The notes under the pieces: model-generated
What the model was told of the DNA's origin: nothing
The model's input: only the letters and a program-made list of their open reading frames with translations
Database searches by the model: none
In this document: in pieces, positions 19,301 to 27,894 of the stretch
How the letters are laid out: each line of letters opens with the position of its first letter
Numbering within the stretch: the first letter of the stretch is position 1
Made by a program: the position numbers and the translations under genes
Assembly: GCA_044337515.1 (NCBI GenBank)
Contig: JBIINK010000007.1
Coordinates: forward strand, 1-64,000
DNA length: 64,000 bases
Direction of reading: 5' to 3'
Origin: CAJBVG01 sp044337515
GTDB taxonomy: Bacteria > Bacteroidota > Bacteroidia > Sphingobacteriales > Sphingobacteriaceae

Positions 19301-21622
19301 GGTATAAGTACAAGTAAGGTTTATGATTGGGGGTGGGACCAAAATACAACAGGAGGAATTATTACTTGTTATAATTCTACTTTTAGAAATAACAGAAGGG
19401 ATGTTGAACTACTTTCTTATCATAGAATACCTGACCACAAAACTTCAGAATTACCCTATAGAGCAGTTTTCTCAAAGTGTAAATTTATAACTGACAATGA
19501 TTATTTATTTGAAAATCAGACTCCCGTACATATAACAATGTGGGATGTTAATGGAGTTAATATTGTGGGCTCAGAATTTATTGATTCACGTGAGAGTCCA
19601 ATTGGCGGCATAGGAATTTATACAATTTCATCAGGTTTTAATATAAACGAATTTTGTGCTGTAACAGATGAAATTCCAGTTGCATCTAAGCCTGCTTGTA
19701 ATGGTGACGAGTCTAAATTTACCAATTTAAATTATGGAGTTTATAGCTTCGGACAATCTAATCCAAAGTATAGTGTAAATATTGGAAATACAATTTTTGA
19801 AAAATGTAATCGAGCAATTTATTTGAATGGAGTTGATTACGCCTCTGTTTTTCTAAATACAATAAACGTAATTAAGAAACAAAGTCAAATTGAAGACCAA
19901 TCTAGCCTAGAAAGATATGGTATATATTTAGATATGTGTAAATCATATAAAATCGAAGAAAATGGTGTAATGGGGGATATTAATAGTAATAATACAAGTT
20001 CATTTGGTATTGTTGCTCGAAATATGCATGGGGAAAACACAAGAATTTATAAAAATAGATTAGTAAACCTTACTATTGGAATTGAAGCAATCGGCAGAAA
20101 TAAAAGCTCAACACTTGAAAAGGGCTTACAAATAATCTGTAATGATTTTAGTGATTCTAAATTTGATATATATGTGACAAACGATCCTGATATCCCTGTT
20201 CAAAATAATATTAGAGGAATTGCAAGAAGTCAAGGATTCCCCGACCCACTCAACCCTGGAAAGTTGGCTGGAAATTTATTTGGAAATTCTAGCACCCATC
20301 TTATTGGAAATTTTATTAATGAAGGTGGTTTTATAAATTACTATCATCATTCTCCAACAAATAAAAATCGGTTAAAACCTCATATTTATAGTGATGTAAC
20401 AAAAATTGGACTAATAAATACAAATACACCATATATAATTGAAGAAGCATGTCTTACATCTTTCACAAATATCTTTACTGCAGAACAATTAAGATCATCT
20501 GTAATTACAAAGAAATTTCAAATGGAGGAAAATATTGCTGCACTATCGGAATTGTTAGATGCTGGAAATACTGAGGAATTTTTACTAGGCTTGGATTTGA
20601 GTAATGAAAATTTTATAAATTCAAATTACTTTTTGTTAATGAATGTTTCACCATTTTTATCAAAAAGTGTTTTATTAAAGGTAGTAGCAAATGAATGCGC
20701 TTTTTCAAATGCTATGATAAGAAATGTGTTGGTAGCATGTTCTCAAGCTGCAAAGGATGATGAAATTCAAATGTTTTTGGATAATAGAAGTAATCAACTT
20801 CCTATTTATATGAGAGAACAAATTAATCTTGGATTAATAGAAATGTCGGCTTTGGAGGTGGAAGAAAAGATTATAGGCTCATATAAAAGTGAAATAGACC
20901 AATCTATAATAGAGACCATGTGGAGGGCAACTCAAGACACATTGGACCTATCGAATAGTATTTTTAATATTTTTAATGAAATAGAAGACCCATCATTAAA
21001 ACTTCAGGAGATTCAATGGTTAGATGCATCTGGTAGAGAAAATCAAAGTAATGATCTTCTTTCGCAATTAGCATCTAATATTTCTGAAGAGGATCAAGAA
21101 AATTTTAATATTTTTAGTACAATGCGATTAAAATGTTTTGATTATTCAATAAATAATGTTGATATTCTAAATTTGAATCCGGAAGAAATATTGAATTTGG
21201 AATCAATGATCTCAATTCCAGTTTCCTCTGTGGCACCTGCAATGGCATTATTAAAACTTAATAATATGCTTGTATATAATGAGCCATTATTAATACCACA
21301 AACGAATTCAAATAGAGTTGTAAAAATTGGCAGTAATCAATTAATACAAGAATTAGATCCTTCGGAATCCTCATTGAATATAAGCCCCAACCCTGTTAAA
21401 GATTTATTCATTGCAAAATATAAAGTGTTGGAAAAATGTTCTAATCTTAAATTGGTTATAAATGACAATATTGGTAATGAAGTTTTGATGAGAAAATTAG
21501 AAAATAGAATTGATGAAATTATAATTGATTGTGGAAGTATGATTACTGGTAATTACATCGTAACACTTAAGGCTGATGGAATTAAACCTATTAGTCAAAA
21601 AATAGTCATTACTAAAAATTAA
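16304..21622 (+). CDS. giant secreted protein: propeller, beta-helix, T9SS sorting domain
   Basis: A 1772-aa protein with a signal peptide (about 1-21, ending LFGQ). An N-terminal sialidase/sortilin-like propeller region spans about 110-860 and has Asp-box repeats, for example SYDGGSTW at 197-204 and TLDGGNIW near 305. A right-handed beta-helix-like region follows (about 880-1370: LTIEGNHN, GGKLIISGATITNH, GIRVIGQ). Next comes a helical region, then a type A T9SS sorting domain from about 1690 (SPNPVKDLF to KPISQKIVITKN). It should be exported and fixed on the surface or released. No catalytic residue can be named, so binding or adhesion is the safer guess. It is cotranscribed with the next gene. 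Confidence 0.85.
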   Translation: MKRRLIFLILFLIGSFRLFGQILNDEPTFDSIKKQFYNFTVGKNDTSFDGGNTQYKRFVSEMDYKFNKSSKISDYVNAVHNFNNSISNNSISTANSALISDWFNIGPNKDLISSIGRVTAIWVNPQSPYNVIIGTRSSGIWKTKGGYVNPVWECITPNMKACGISSIAVATDTNVIYASTSFSGSLVSFYGGGLIKSYDGGSTWQREQDSEFPVGFLGNSGSNGKRFTIPLAFKPNSYELLIGCEKKVWKKHCEENNQYWDLLAKSDLSALSSSLIITSIQFNDDNPNIAIFKGDFDTHLFTKYTLDGGNIWKNFTYNTSANYFNKPSGATDFECLISSTFYNNDIYLLIATKYSVNSNKTLKGRLIRFAQDVNGNFVETSNKWDINNFNSDTEEPIFKGILGEMVISYNNISQKYECIYGQTQGVIKKGIFDNNISEISFYSFSYYLPSTGDGDTHADIRDIYQLKSNSINTSPIFIATDGGVSMANSLPTYAYDWTNINGIGLTISESLGFNNSEFDKFYYAFGGYDGNSWIRKRQNGNLIFTQDTKSISIIKTLPADAFDVTISKKYDIDQKNIVATINGSGYDFSVLNYDYRPGNYGGYLPPSSIDTKYENNYFQRQNDFDFDGGLYSTTSDVFYYPKYFETTNQSHAPSWTNKSTTDYFESNNTSPIKTRGAISAFRFFEDANGITHSIYTMKGVVDVNEFSDTKSRVISVKYDPNSATADLKYIRTDITPFNVYNSNRDLVPNNTVYETWAQDIEYNDNNPEEVWIAFGGLRGLNGIGRVFKRQYDINTNSYQWFDFSNGLPDFPVLCLVYWKGSDDIIFAGTDVGVYYYDKLNNTWTPFMNSFPYSTVNDLEINYCSNSLRASTSGRGIWETTLPDIGFDNELPIEITSNQLWNTTRDTYKNVLIKSGATLTIEGNHNSNDNTNSVEIRIPKERQIMVEPGGKLIISGATITNHCDLWDGIRVIGQKSSFQTDENQGRIILKNGAIIENARTGISTSKVYDWGWDQNTTGGIITCYNSTFRNNRRDVELLSYHRIPDHKTSELPYRAVFSKCKFITDNDYLFENQTPVHITMWDVNGVNIVGSEFIDSRESPIGGIGIYTISSGFNINEFCAVTDEIPVASKPACNGDESKFTNLNYGVYSFGQSNPKYSVNIGNTIFEKCNRAIYLNGVDYASVFLNTINVIKKQSQIEDQSSLERYGIYLDMCKSYKIEENGVMGDINSNNTSSFGIVARNMHGENTRIYKNRLVNLTIGIEAIGRNKSSTLEKGLQIICNDFSDSKFDIYVTNDPDIPVQNNIRGIARSQGFPDPLNPGKLAGNLFGNSSTHLIGNFINEGGFINYYHHSPTNKNRLKPHIYSDVTKIGLINTNTPYIIEEACLTSFTNIFTAEQLRSSVITKKFQMEENIAALSELLDAGNTEEFLLGLDLSNENFINSNYFLLMNVSPFLSKSVLLKVVANECAFSNAMIRNVLVACSQAAKDDEIQMFLDNRSNQLPIYMREQINLGLIEMSALEVEEKIIGSYKSEIDQSIIETMWRATQDTLDLSNSIFNIFNEIEDPSLKLQEIQWLDASGRENQSNDLLSQLASNISEEDQENFNIFSTMRLKCFDYSINNVDILNLNPEEILNLESMISIPVSSVAPAMALLKLNNMLVYNEPLLIPQTNSNRVVKIGSNQLIQELDPSESSLNISPNPVKDLFIAKYKVLEKCSNLKLVINDNIGNEVLMRKLENRIDEIIIDCGSMITGNYIVTLKADGIKPISQKIVITKN

Positions 21623-21624
21623 TT

Positions 21625-23307
21625 ATGAAAAAGGTATTACTATTATGTATTTTTTCTTTTTTTGTTTTGAGATGTTTCCCTCAAAACCCTGGACCAAATA
21701 TTTCTTGGCAAAAGTGCTTTAGTACAAGTAAAAATGATGAAGTATTATGTATAAAGGAACACCCTAAAGGAGGGTTTCTAGCAACAATGTATTTTGAAGC
21801 TAAAGATAACTTTTTGAGTAATGACACCTCTACAGGAGGTTATCTAATTAGGTTTGATAACAATTTTAATATACAGTGGAAAATGCATATTCCATTTTAT
21901 GCAACACGAATTTTCGTTTTACAGGATAATTCGCTAGTACTGGGTGGGCAAGTATCTAAATATTTAGATAAATATGAGTTGTTTGATAGTCTACACACCG
22001 TAGATTTTTATGCTCCCGATGTGGCCTTGATGAAACTAGATTCTACAGGGAAAAACATTATTTGGGCGAAGGCATTTGGAACAAACGGTGAAGAATACCC
22101 TTCGGATATTATCATGACATCAAATGGTGATTTTTTAATTAGTGGAGATACTAATTTTCAGGGTGGAGATTTAATCCCTTTTCCACCATGTTATAATCCA
22201 TTTACAAGAGATGCTTTTATAATTAAGATTGACTCTTTAGGTAAAAAGAAATGGGTTAAAGTATTTACTGGTACCAAAAACGAGAAACCAATAGGAAGTA
22301 TAATTGAAGTAAATTCAAATAAGTTTGTGTTTGATGTATTTTCTAATTCAGACGATTGCGATTTTGATAGTACAAAGCCCATGGATTTTGACAGTTTGAA
22401 TTATAGAATTCTCACAGTGGCTTTGGATTCAAACGGAAATCAATTATTGCATCAGTTAGATGAATCTGGTAGAAACTTTCATTGGTTAAATAAAAGTATT
22501 TATAGGAATGGGAAATATTACAAAGTGGGTAATATAGATGCAAAGCTTTCATCGAATCCTACTTTTCCATATCATAATGAACGTGAGGGTAGAATAGGGA
22601 TTTTTGATTCTAATTTCAATTGTATTTTTGCAAAATCTTTTGGTTCTTCTAATAATGATTTTTTTACAGATTTTAATATTGATGAGTATGGTAATTTCTA
22701 TTTTCTTGGAGAAACGAATTCCAATACTAATTCTGGAGATATTATCAATTATAAAGGAGGATATGCGGATTTTTGGTTATTAAAAACTGATTCTAATTTT
22801 AATATTATATGGTCAAGAAATTTTGGATCTAGTAATAAAGATTGCGCATTAATATATACAGAACAAAAAAAGTTAATGGTGTTTAGTGAAAATCAGATTA
22901 TAATTGGCACTCGTTTATATCCACCATCAAGTTTCCCAGATGGAGATGTTGAGTGTGGTAGATATGATTACAATCAAAGTTTGGGCACTCAATACACCGA
23001 TGCTTGGATTGTAGCTTTCGATTTAACAACAAGTTTAGAGTTGCAAAAATCAGATATTGGAAATTCTTTTGTTATTTTTCCTAATCCAAGTAGCAATGAA
23101 ATAACTATAAAAAACAAATATCCTTTAAATAAAAGATTAAGGGTGAATATTTATGATGGAACTGGTAAAATAGTTAAAGAGATCTATTATACGGATGATG
23201 AAGAGTTAAAGATTAATGTGAATGAATTATCTGATGGTATTTATTCTATAAGTATTATTCGAAACAAAAAGCTTTTATATTCTCAGAAAATTATTATTAA
23301 AAAATAG
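21625..23307 (+). CDS. secreted repeat protein with T9SS sorting domain
   Basis: A 560-aa protein starting 2 nt after the stop of the giant cargo gene. It has a signal peptide (about 1-19, FFVLRCFPQ). The middle carries propeller-like repeats of the kind found in Bacteroidota 'T9SS C-terminal target' proteins: GGFLATMYFEAKDN, GGYLIRFDNNFNIQWKM, GGYADFWLLKTDSNFNIIW. A type A sorting domain starts near 475 (FPNPSSNEITI) and ends in KKLLYSQKIIIKK. The repeats resemble bacterial WD/PQQ-like blades with no evident active site. It probably acts with the upstream cargo at the cell surface. Confidence 0.85.
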   Translation: MKKVLLLCIFSFFVLRCFPQNPGPNISWQKCFSTSKNDEVLCIKEHPKGGFLATMYFEAKDNFLSNDTSTGGYLIRFDNNFNIQWKMHIPFYATRIFVLQDNSLVLGGQVSKYLDKYELFDSLHTVDFYAPDVALMKLDSTGKNIIWAKAFGTNGEEYPSDIIMTSNGDFLISGDTNFQGGDLIPFPPCYNPFTRDAFIIKIDSLGKKKWVKVFTGTKNEKPIGSIIEVNSNKFVFDVFSNSDDCDFDSTKPMDFDSLNYRILTVALDSNGNQLLHQLDESGRNFHWLNKSIYRNGKYYKVGNIDAKLSSNPTFPYHNEREGRIGIFDSNFNCIFAKSFGSSNNDFFTDFNIDEYGNFYFLGETNSNTNSGDIINYKGGYADFWLLKTDSNFNIIWSRNFGSSNKDCALIYTEQKKLMVFSENQIIIGTRLYPPSSFPDGDVECGRYDYNQSLGTQYTDAWIVAFDLTTSLELQKSDIGNSFVIFPNPSSNEITIKNKYPLNKRLRVNIYDGTGKIVKEIYYTDDEELKINVNELSDGIYSISIIRNKKLLYSQKIIIKK

Positions 23308-23363
23308 ACTAATGTTTGAGGGTAGTATTTATGATAAGTATGTGAAAATAAAGTAATAAATAT

Positions 23364-23394
23364 AAAAAAAGCCAGTTCGCATAAACCGGCTTTC
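23364..23394. terminator. bidirectional intrinsic terminator
   Basis: AAAGCCAGTT pairs with AACCGGCTTT (one mismatch) around a CGCATAA loop, with A-rich and T-rich flanks on either side. It serves the T9SS operon on plus and the response regulator gene on minus. Confidence 0.85.
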
Positions 23395-23421
23395 TCAATA
23401 CTAATATCTCAATTCTTGATA

Positions 23422-24114
23422 CTATTCCAACACAAACTTATATCCAATCCCTCTAACCGTTTGCAATAGCATCGGGTGTTCTGGGTTAGTTTCTATTTTC
23501 TTACGTAAACGAACGATGTGCATATCAAGTGTACGAGTATTTACATCAGAGTTATAACCCCAAACCACCATCATCAATTCATCACGGTTAATAACCTTGT
23601 TCATGTTTTTTAAGAAGTATAATAATATGCGGTTCTCTAAAATGGTAAGCTCCACTTTTTTGCCTTCACGCATTAACATGTGAGTACTTGGGTGATGCTC
23701 CATGTTAGCGAATTTAATGATATCGGGTTTGTCGGAATTCACAATGAATTTCACTTTGTTTTCAATCAATGCCATTAACACTTCCATGCTAAAAGGTTTG
23801 GTGATGTAATCACTTACACCAAAATTATAGGCATCAATTTTATCAATATCTTGAGCTTTCGCGGTAATCATAATTACAATACCATTGAAATCTTTTTCGC
23901 GAACAGCAGTACAAACTTCATTACCCGTTTTACCAGGTAGCATCCAATCCAATAAAACTATATGAGGTTGTTCTTTTATGATTAAGGCCTCACCGCTGTT
24001 TCCATCAGCTGCTTCAAAAACTTGGTAACCTTCTGAAGCGATGCGTTGGCTTACTAATAAACGCAAGTTGGCGTCGTCTTCTACAATGGCAATTTTTACT
24101 TGGTTCTTTTCCAT
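23422..24114 (-). CDS. OmpR-type response regulator
   Basis: A 230-aa two-domain regulator. The receiver domain (about 7-120) has acidic pocket VEDD, phospho-acceptor Asp56 in LLDWMLPGKTG, and Lys in TKPF. A winged-helix OmpR/PhoB DNA-binding domain (about 135-228) carries the recognition segment RTLDMHIVRLRKKIE. It follows the histidine kinase gene by 67 nt, and a separate -7 box lies in that gap. Its target genes are not visible from the sequence. Confidence 0.95.
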   Translation of the reverse strand: MEKNQVKIAIVEDDANLRLLVSQRIASEGYQVFEAADGNSGEALIIKEQPHIVLLDWMLPGKTGNEVCTAVREKDFNGIVIMITAKAQDIDKIDAYNFGVSDYITKPFSMEVLMALIENKVKFIVNSDKPDIIKFANMEHHPSTHMLMREGKKVELTILENRILLYFLKNMNKVINRDELMMVVWGYNSDVNTRTLDMHIVRLRKKIETNPEHPMLLQTVRGIGYKFVLE

Positions 24115-24133
24115 GGTTGTGGTTTTATAAGTG

Positions 24134-24141
24134 CAAAGCTA
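24134..24141 (-). promoter_or_regulatory. internal -7 box ahead of the response regulator
   Basis: The minus strand reads TAGCTTTG, matching TAnnTTTG, 19 nt before the regulator ATG. It would allow regulator expression apart from the kinase. No clear -33 element was seen at the right spacing. Confidence 0.45.
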
Positions 24142-24181
24142 TTATACAATTCTGTAATTTATTGTAACAAGCTTATTATAA

Positions 24182-25858
24182 TTAATCTATAGGTAATAAT
24201 ATTCTAAATTCTGAGCCTTGTCCCAATTCACTTTTCACGGAGATATCTCCTTTCATAAATTTAACCACTTCCTTACAAAAGGCTAATCCTATGCCCACAC
24301 TACCTTGTTGGTTAAATTGATTTTCTATTCGGTAAAACTTATTAAATACATTTTCAATTTCATCTTTCGGAATACCAATACCTTTATCGGTAAAGAAGAT
24401 TGTCAACTGATCTTTTACTCTACGTATTTTTATTTGAAGATGTTTTTTATCAATCGGAGAATACTTGTAGGCATTGTCTATTAAGTTTTGAAACAAGCTA
24501 TATAATAAAACTCGATCACCATTATAGTATAAAATATTTTGTACTGAATATTCTATATTGAAATCAGGATATTTTAATTGATAAGCATCTACAATGTCTC
24601 TACAGAAATCGTATAAATCTATTTTCTCTTTCTTTATAATTAAACTTCTATTTTCTAATTGAGTTAATGAAAGAAGTTTATTCATTAATTCATTTAGTTT
24701 ATCTGCTTCTTCGTCCAGTATTCTCCCGTACAACTCTTTATCCTTTTCATTTAATACCTTTTGATTTTTAATATTATTAGCTGCAATTTTTATAACACTC
24801 ACAGGAGTTTTAAACTCATGCGTTAAATTGTTTACGAAATCATATTGAAGCTTAAATAGCTTTGCATTAATGTTGAGGTTTCGATAAATTAAAATCGCAA
24901 TAAACAACATAATAAGGTAAACCGCCAAAATACCAATAGCTATTGGTGTAAACAGCATACTGATACGATGATTCACAAATTGCTTTGATGACACAAAGTA
25001 TAATTGGTAATCAGAAAAGGCGCCAGGTAAAGCAATGCCTGTGGTAAAATAACCACGGTCATTCATCAGCGAGTCAAACGTAACCGGACGAATTAAAATG
25101 TTCTCGTACAGGTTCGGATTGCTATTGTAAATTTTAAGTTTGTTTGGATCCAAATGGAAACTCAACATATCCTGATCGTAGGCAAATATTTCTTTGATGT
25201 TGAAATTCGTTAAGTTACTGTATACTCTTAAGTCGGTATTACGTGGTACATTTATAAAGCTAACTTGCTTATCATTGAAAGAGTAGAAAACTTTAAACAC
25301 TACATCGGGTGTAATTTCTTTGGTAGAGTCGTAATGATTCACGTAGTCAGCAAATTTAATCACAGCCTTACTAAAATCATTTGCATCCTTACCAGTAAAT
25401 TCTCCAAAGGTGTTCTTTTTAAATAAGCAAGTAGCAACCGGACGATCAGCTTTGTATTGAATGTCGTAAACAGATTTCACCCCTATCGAAAACTTATCCT
25501 GACGAAATCCATCATTGATGGGAAGATTGCCTACTTCAATATCATAAAAAGTAATGTTTTTAATGATGGAATAATTTTTAAAAAAGTTGTCCGAGAGGGC
25601 GATCATCGATACTGAGTCGAGGTAACCTTGGTATAATGATATCTGCGGAATCTTTGTAAAGATTAACTCATTATAGGGTTTCAGAGCATCTTCTAATACT
25701 TCTACCTTATCGGTTACGAATTGAGATTCGATTACTTTCTGAGTGAATTTATAACCAAAGAATAAAGCGATAAAAAATGTTATAGTTAACACCACTATAA
25801 AAATAGGGATGAGCGCATAATTTTTTCTGTACGAATTCTTTTGAGGTTTATTACTCAT
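24182..25858 (-). CDS. membrane sensor histidine kinase
   Basis: A 558-aa kinase with membrane helices near 16-38 and 303-326 enclosing a sensor region of about 265 residues outside the inner membrane. The HisKA domain has the phospho-acceptor His347 in LTHEFKTPVSV. The HATPase domain has N-box NLIDNAYKYSP, and G-boxes DKGIGIP and GSVGIGLAF. Its ATG overlaps the stop of the upstream S9 peptidase gene (ATGA), so kinase and peptidase are translationally coupled. The kinase partners the regulator just downstream. The signal is unknown. Confidence 0.94.
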   Translation of the reverse strand: MSNKPQKNSYRKNYALIPIFIVVLTITFFIALFFGYKFTQKVIESQFVTDKVEVLEDALKPYNELIFTKIPQISLYQGYLDSVSMIALSDNFFKNYSIIKNITFYDIEVGNLPINDGFRQDKFSIGVKSVYDIQYKADRPVATCLFKKNTFGEFTGKDANDFSKAVIKFADYVNHYDSTKEITPDVVFKVFYSFNDKQVSFINVPRNTDLRVYSNLTNFNIKEIFAYDQDMLSFHLDPNKLKIYNSNPNLYENILIRPVTFDSLMNDRGYFTTGIALPGAFSDYQLYFVSSKQFVNHRISMLFTPIAIGILAVYLIMLFIAILIYRNLNINAKLFKLQYDFVNNLTHEFKTPVSVIKIAANNIKNQKVLNEKDKELYGRILDEEADKLNELMNKLLSLTQLENRSLIIKKEKIDLYDFCRDIVDAYQLKYPDFNIEYSVQNILYYNGDRVLLYSLFQNLIDNAYKYSPIDKKHLQIKIRRVKDQLTIFFTDKGIGIPKDEIENVFNKFYRIENQFNQQGSVGIGLAFCKEVVKFMKGDISVKSELGQGSEFRILLPID

Positions 25859-27741
25859 TTCCTATTCATTAAATTCTCTTCAAAAAACATTTCTAACTCA
25901 GTGTAGAGTGTAATTTTATTTTCTTCTTTCCTAAAGCCATGAGCTTCATCGGGGATGAGTAAATAGTTTACTTTGATATTTTGATTCTTAATATTTTTTA
26001 CAAACTGATTAATTTCATCAACACTCATACGGTGATCATTCTCACCATGTGCAATAAATAAGGGTACTCTAATTTTATCGGTATGAAATGCTGGAGAACA
26101 CTCTTTTAAATATTCCACATCTTTTTCGGGGTTGCCAATCATCTCATACATCATCTCTAAATATTGATGATCATAAGGAGGCACTTCTTTTAAGTAAGAA
26201 AACAAATTGGTATAGCCAGAACACGATGCAGCACATTTATATAAACCAGAGTCTCTAATCACGCCATTTAAGGCAAAGTAACCACCGAAGCTCATTCCAT
26301 ATATCCCTATTCTCGCAGTATCAATAATGCCTTTATTGATAAGATGATACACAGCATCGGTATAATCATCCTGCATTTTACGACCTATTTGTTTAAAGCC
26401 AGATTGATGAAAGGCCTTACCAAAACCTTCTACACCTCTTGGGTTTACTCGTAGTACAGCATAGCCTCTATTTGCAAAGAACTGTACTTCTGGGTTAAAC
26501 GCCCAATGTGTTCGTTGCCATAAATAAGGCTTTGCCAATACAATTAATGGGTATTGGGTTTGTTTAATCAGTGGTAATGTTAAATAACCTTGAATGGTTA
26601 AGCCATCTCGAGATTTAAATTCAAATGATTCACTGCTGGCTAATTGTGTATCATCTAACCATGGTGATAGTTTTCCAATTTCTTTTATCTCATCCTTTTT
26701 TAGATTGTAGATATAATATGTTCCTAAGCTTTTATCACTATAGAATTTAATTAGGAATTGATTATCATCTATAGTATTGTTTATAATATTGAAATTGCAT
26801 TTTTGGTCAATTTTTTTACATGCAATCTCAATTTTTTTAAGTGTTGGGTTTAAAAAGTGTGTGTATAATTTTCCTGTTCGATACTTTGCGTACAATGGTA
26901 AGTGTGTTGTATAGGAAACTGAAAGATCAGTTATGTCAGCATCATTTTGTTGATAGATAACTTCCTGTTCTTTCCCTGTTTCTAAATTGAAAATTACTAA
27001 TGCCACCTTATCTCTATTGATATTAGAGAGTGCATAAACACTATGGCCATCCTCACGAAAACAAATGGGATAGAAGATTTCTTTAAAATTAACAGTGAGA
27101 ATTTCTTTGTATGAATCTTGAATGGTTTTTTTATAGAGCACTTTTTCATTAACACCATCGGTACTTACCGCTAAACGTATATTGCCTTGTAAATCTTCAT
27201 TCCAGTAGGAAATGTTTCCAGGATTTTTATCAACTAATGTAAGAGCACCGGTATTGTAGTTTAACTTATACAAATCGAATAATTCTTGTTTTCTATTATT
27301 AAAGCAAATGTATATCTCATCACCTTTTTGTGGTAAAATATCTAGAAAACGCATTTGAATATTTTCAAATGGAGTAAGGTCTACTTTATTTTTACCATCA
27401 CTCCCAATTGAAAACAGATGGTAAGTTTCATTACCATCAATATCAACCAAGTAAAGTAATTTGTGGTTATTTACCCAAACATAATTAGCAATACCTCGGG
27501 CAGTATCATAGGTGAGTTGTTGTATTTCCCCTGATTGCAAATCCTGAACAAATATGTTAGCTCTGTTTTTGTAGTTTTTGATGAACGAAACATATTCACC
27601 GTCTGGAGAAAGTAGCATCTTGCTTTTCTCTGGATTTTTAAAAAAGTCCTCTAGTGGAATTTTCACATACTCTTTCTTATCACCTTTGCATGCTGCTAAG
27701 AGATAAAGAAGAAGTCCGAAAAAATAGATTATCCGTTTCAA
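25855..27741 (-). CDS. S9-family (prolyl oligopeptidase-type) peptidase lipoprotein
   Basis: A 628-aa protein with a short lipoprotein signal (LLAAC, Cys18). It has an N-terminal seven-blade-type propeller region and a C-terminal alpha/beta-hydrolase peptidase. The catalytic triad is visible: Ser484 in GMSFGGYFA, Asp569 in HGENDHRMS and His601 in DEAHGFR. The family cleaves short peptides. The start is TTG at 27741, kept because no ATG precedes the lipobox. It is the first gene of a peptidase-kinase-regulator operon, so it may process or modulate a signal for the kinase; that link is inferred from gene order. Confidence 0.9.
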   Translation of the reverse strand: MKRIIYFFGLLLYLLAACKGDKKEYVKIPLEDFFKNPEKSKMLLSPDGEYVSFIKNYKNRANIFVQDLQSGEIQQLTYDTARGIANYVWVNNHKLLYLVDIDGNETYHLFSIGSDGKNKVDLTPFENIQMRFLDILPQKGDEIYICFNNRKQELFDLYKLNYNTGALTLVDKNPGNISYWNEDLQGNIRLAVSTDGVNEKVLYKKTIQDSYKEILTVNFKEIFYPICFREDGHSVYALSNINRDKVALVIFNLETGKEQEVIYQQNDADITDLSVSYTTHLPLYAKYRTGKLYTHFLNPTLKKIEIACKKIDQKCNFNIINNTIDDNQFLIKFYSDKSLGTYYIYNLKKDEIKEIGKLSPWLDDTQLASSESFEFKSRDGLTIQGYLTLPLIKQTQYPLIVLAKPYLWQRTHWAFNPEVQFFANRGYAVLRVNPRGVEGFGKAFHQSGFKQIGRKMQDDYTDAVYHLINKGIIDTARIGIYGMSFGGYFALNGVIRDSGLYKCAASCSGYTNLFSYLKEVPPYDHQYLEMMYEMIGNPEKDVEYLKECSPAFHTDKIRVPLFIAHGENDHRMSVDEINQFVKNIKNQNIKVNYLLIPDEAHGFRKEENKITLYTELEMFFEENLMNRK

Positions 27742-27894
27742 AAGTTTAAAATAGATTCGAATTTAATAAAATATAGGCAGAATTGCTCATATCCTTTAGC
27801 TGTAACACCAATTTTACCCTATTTGCATTATAGGCATATTACTTAATAACTACTGATAATTATAAAAATATTCGATATTTTTATCCAGATTATT

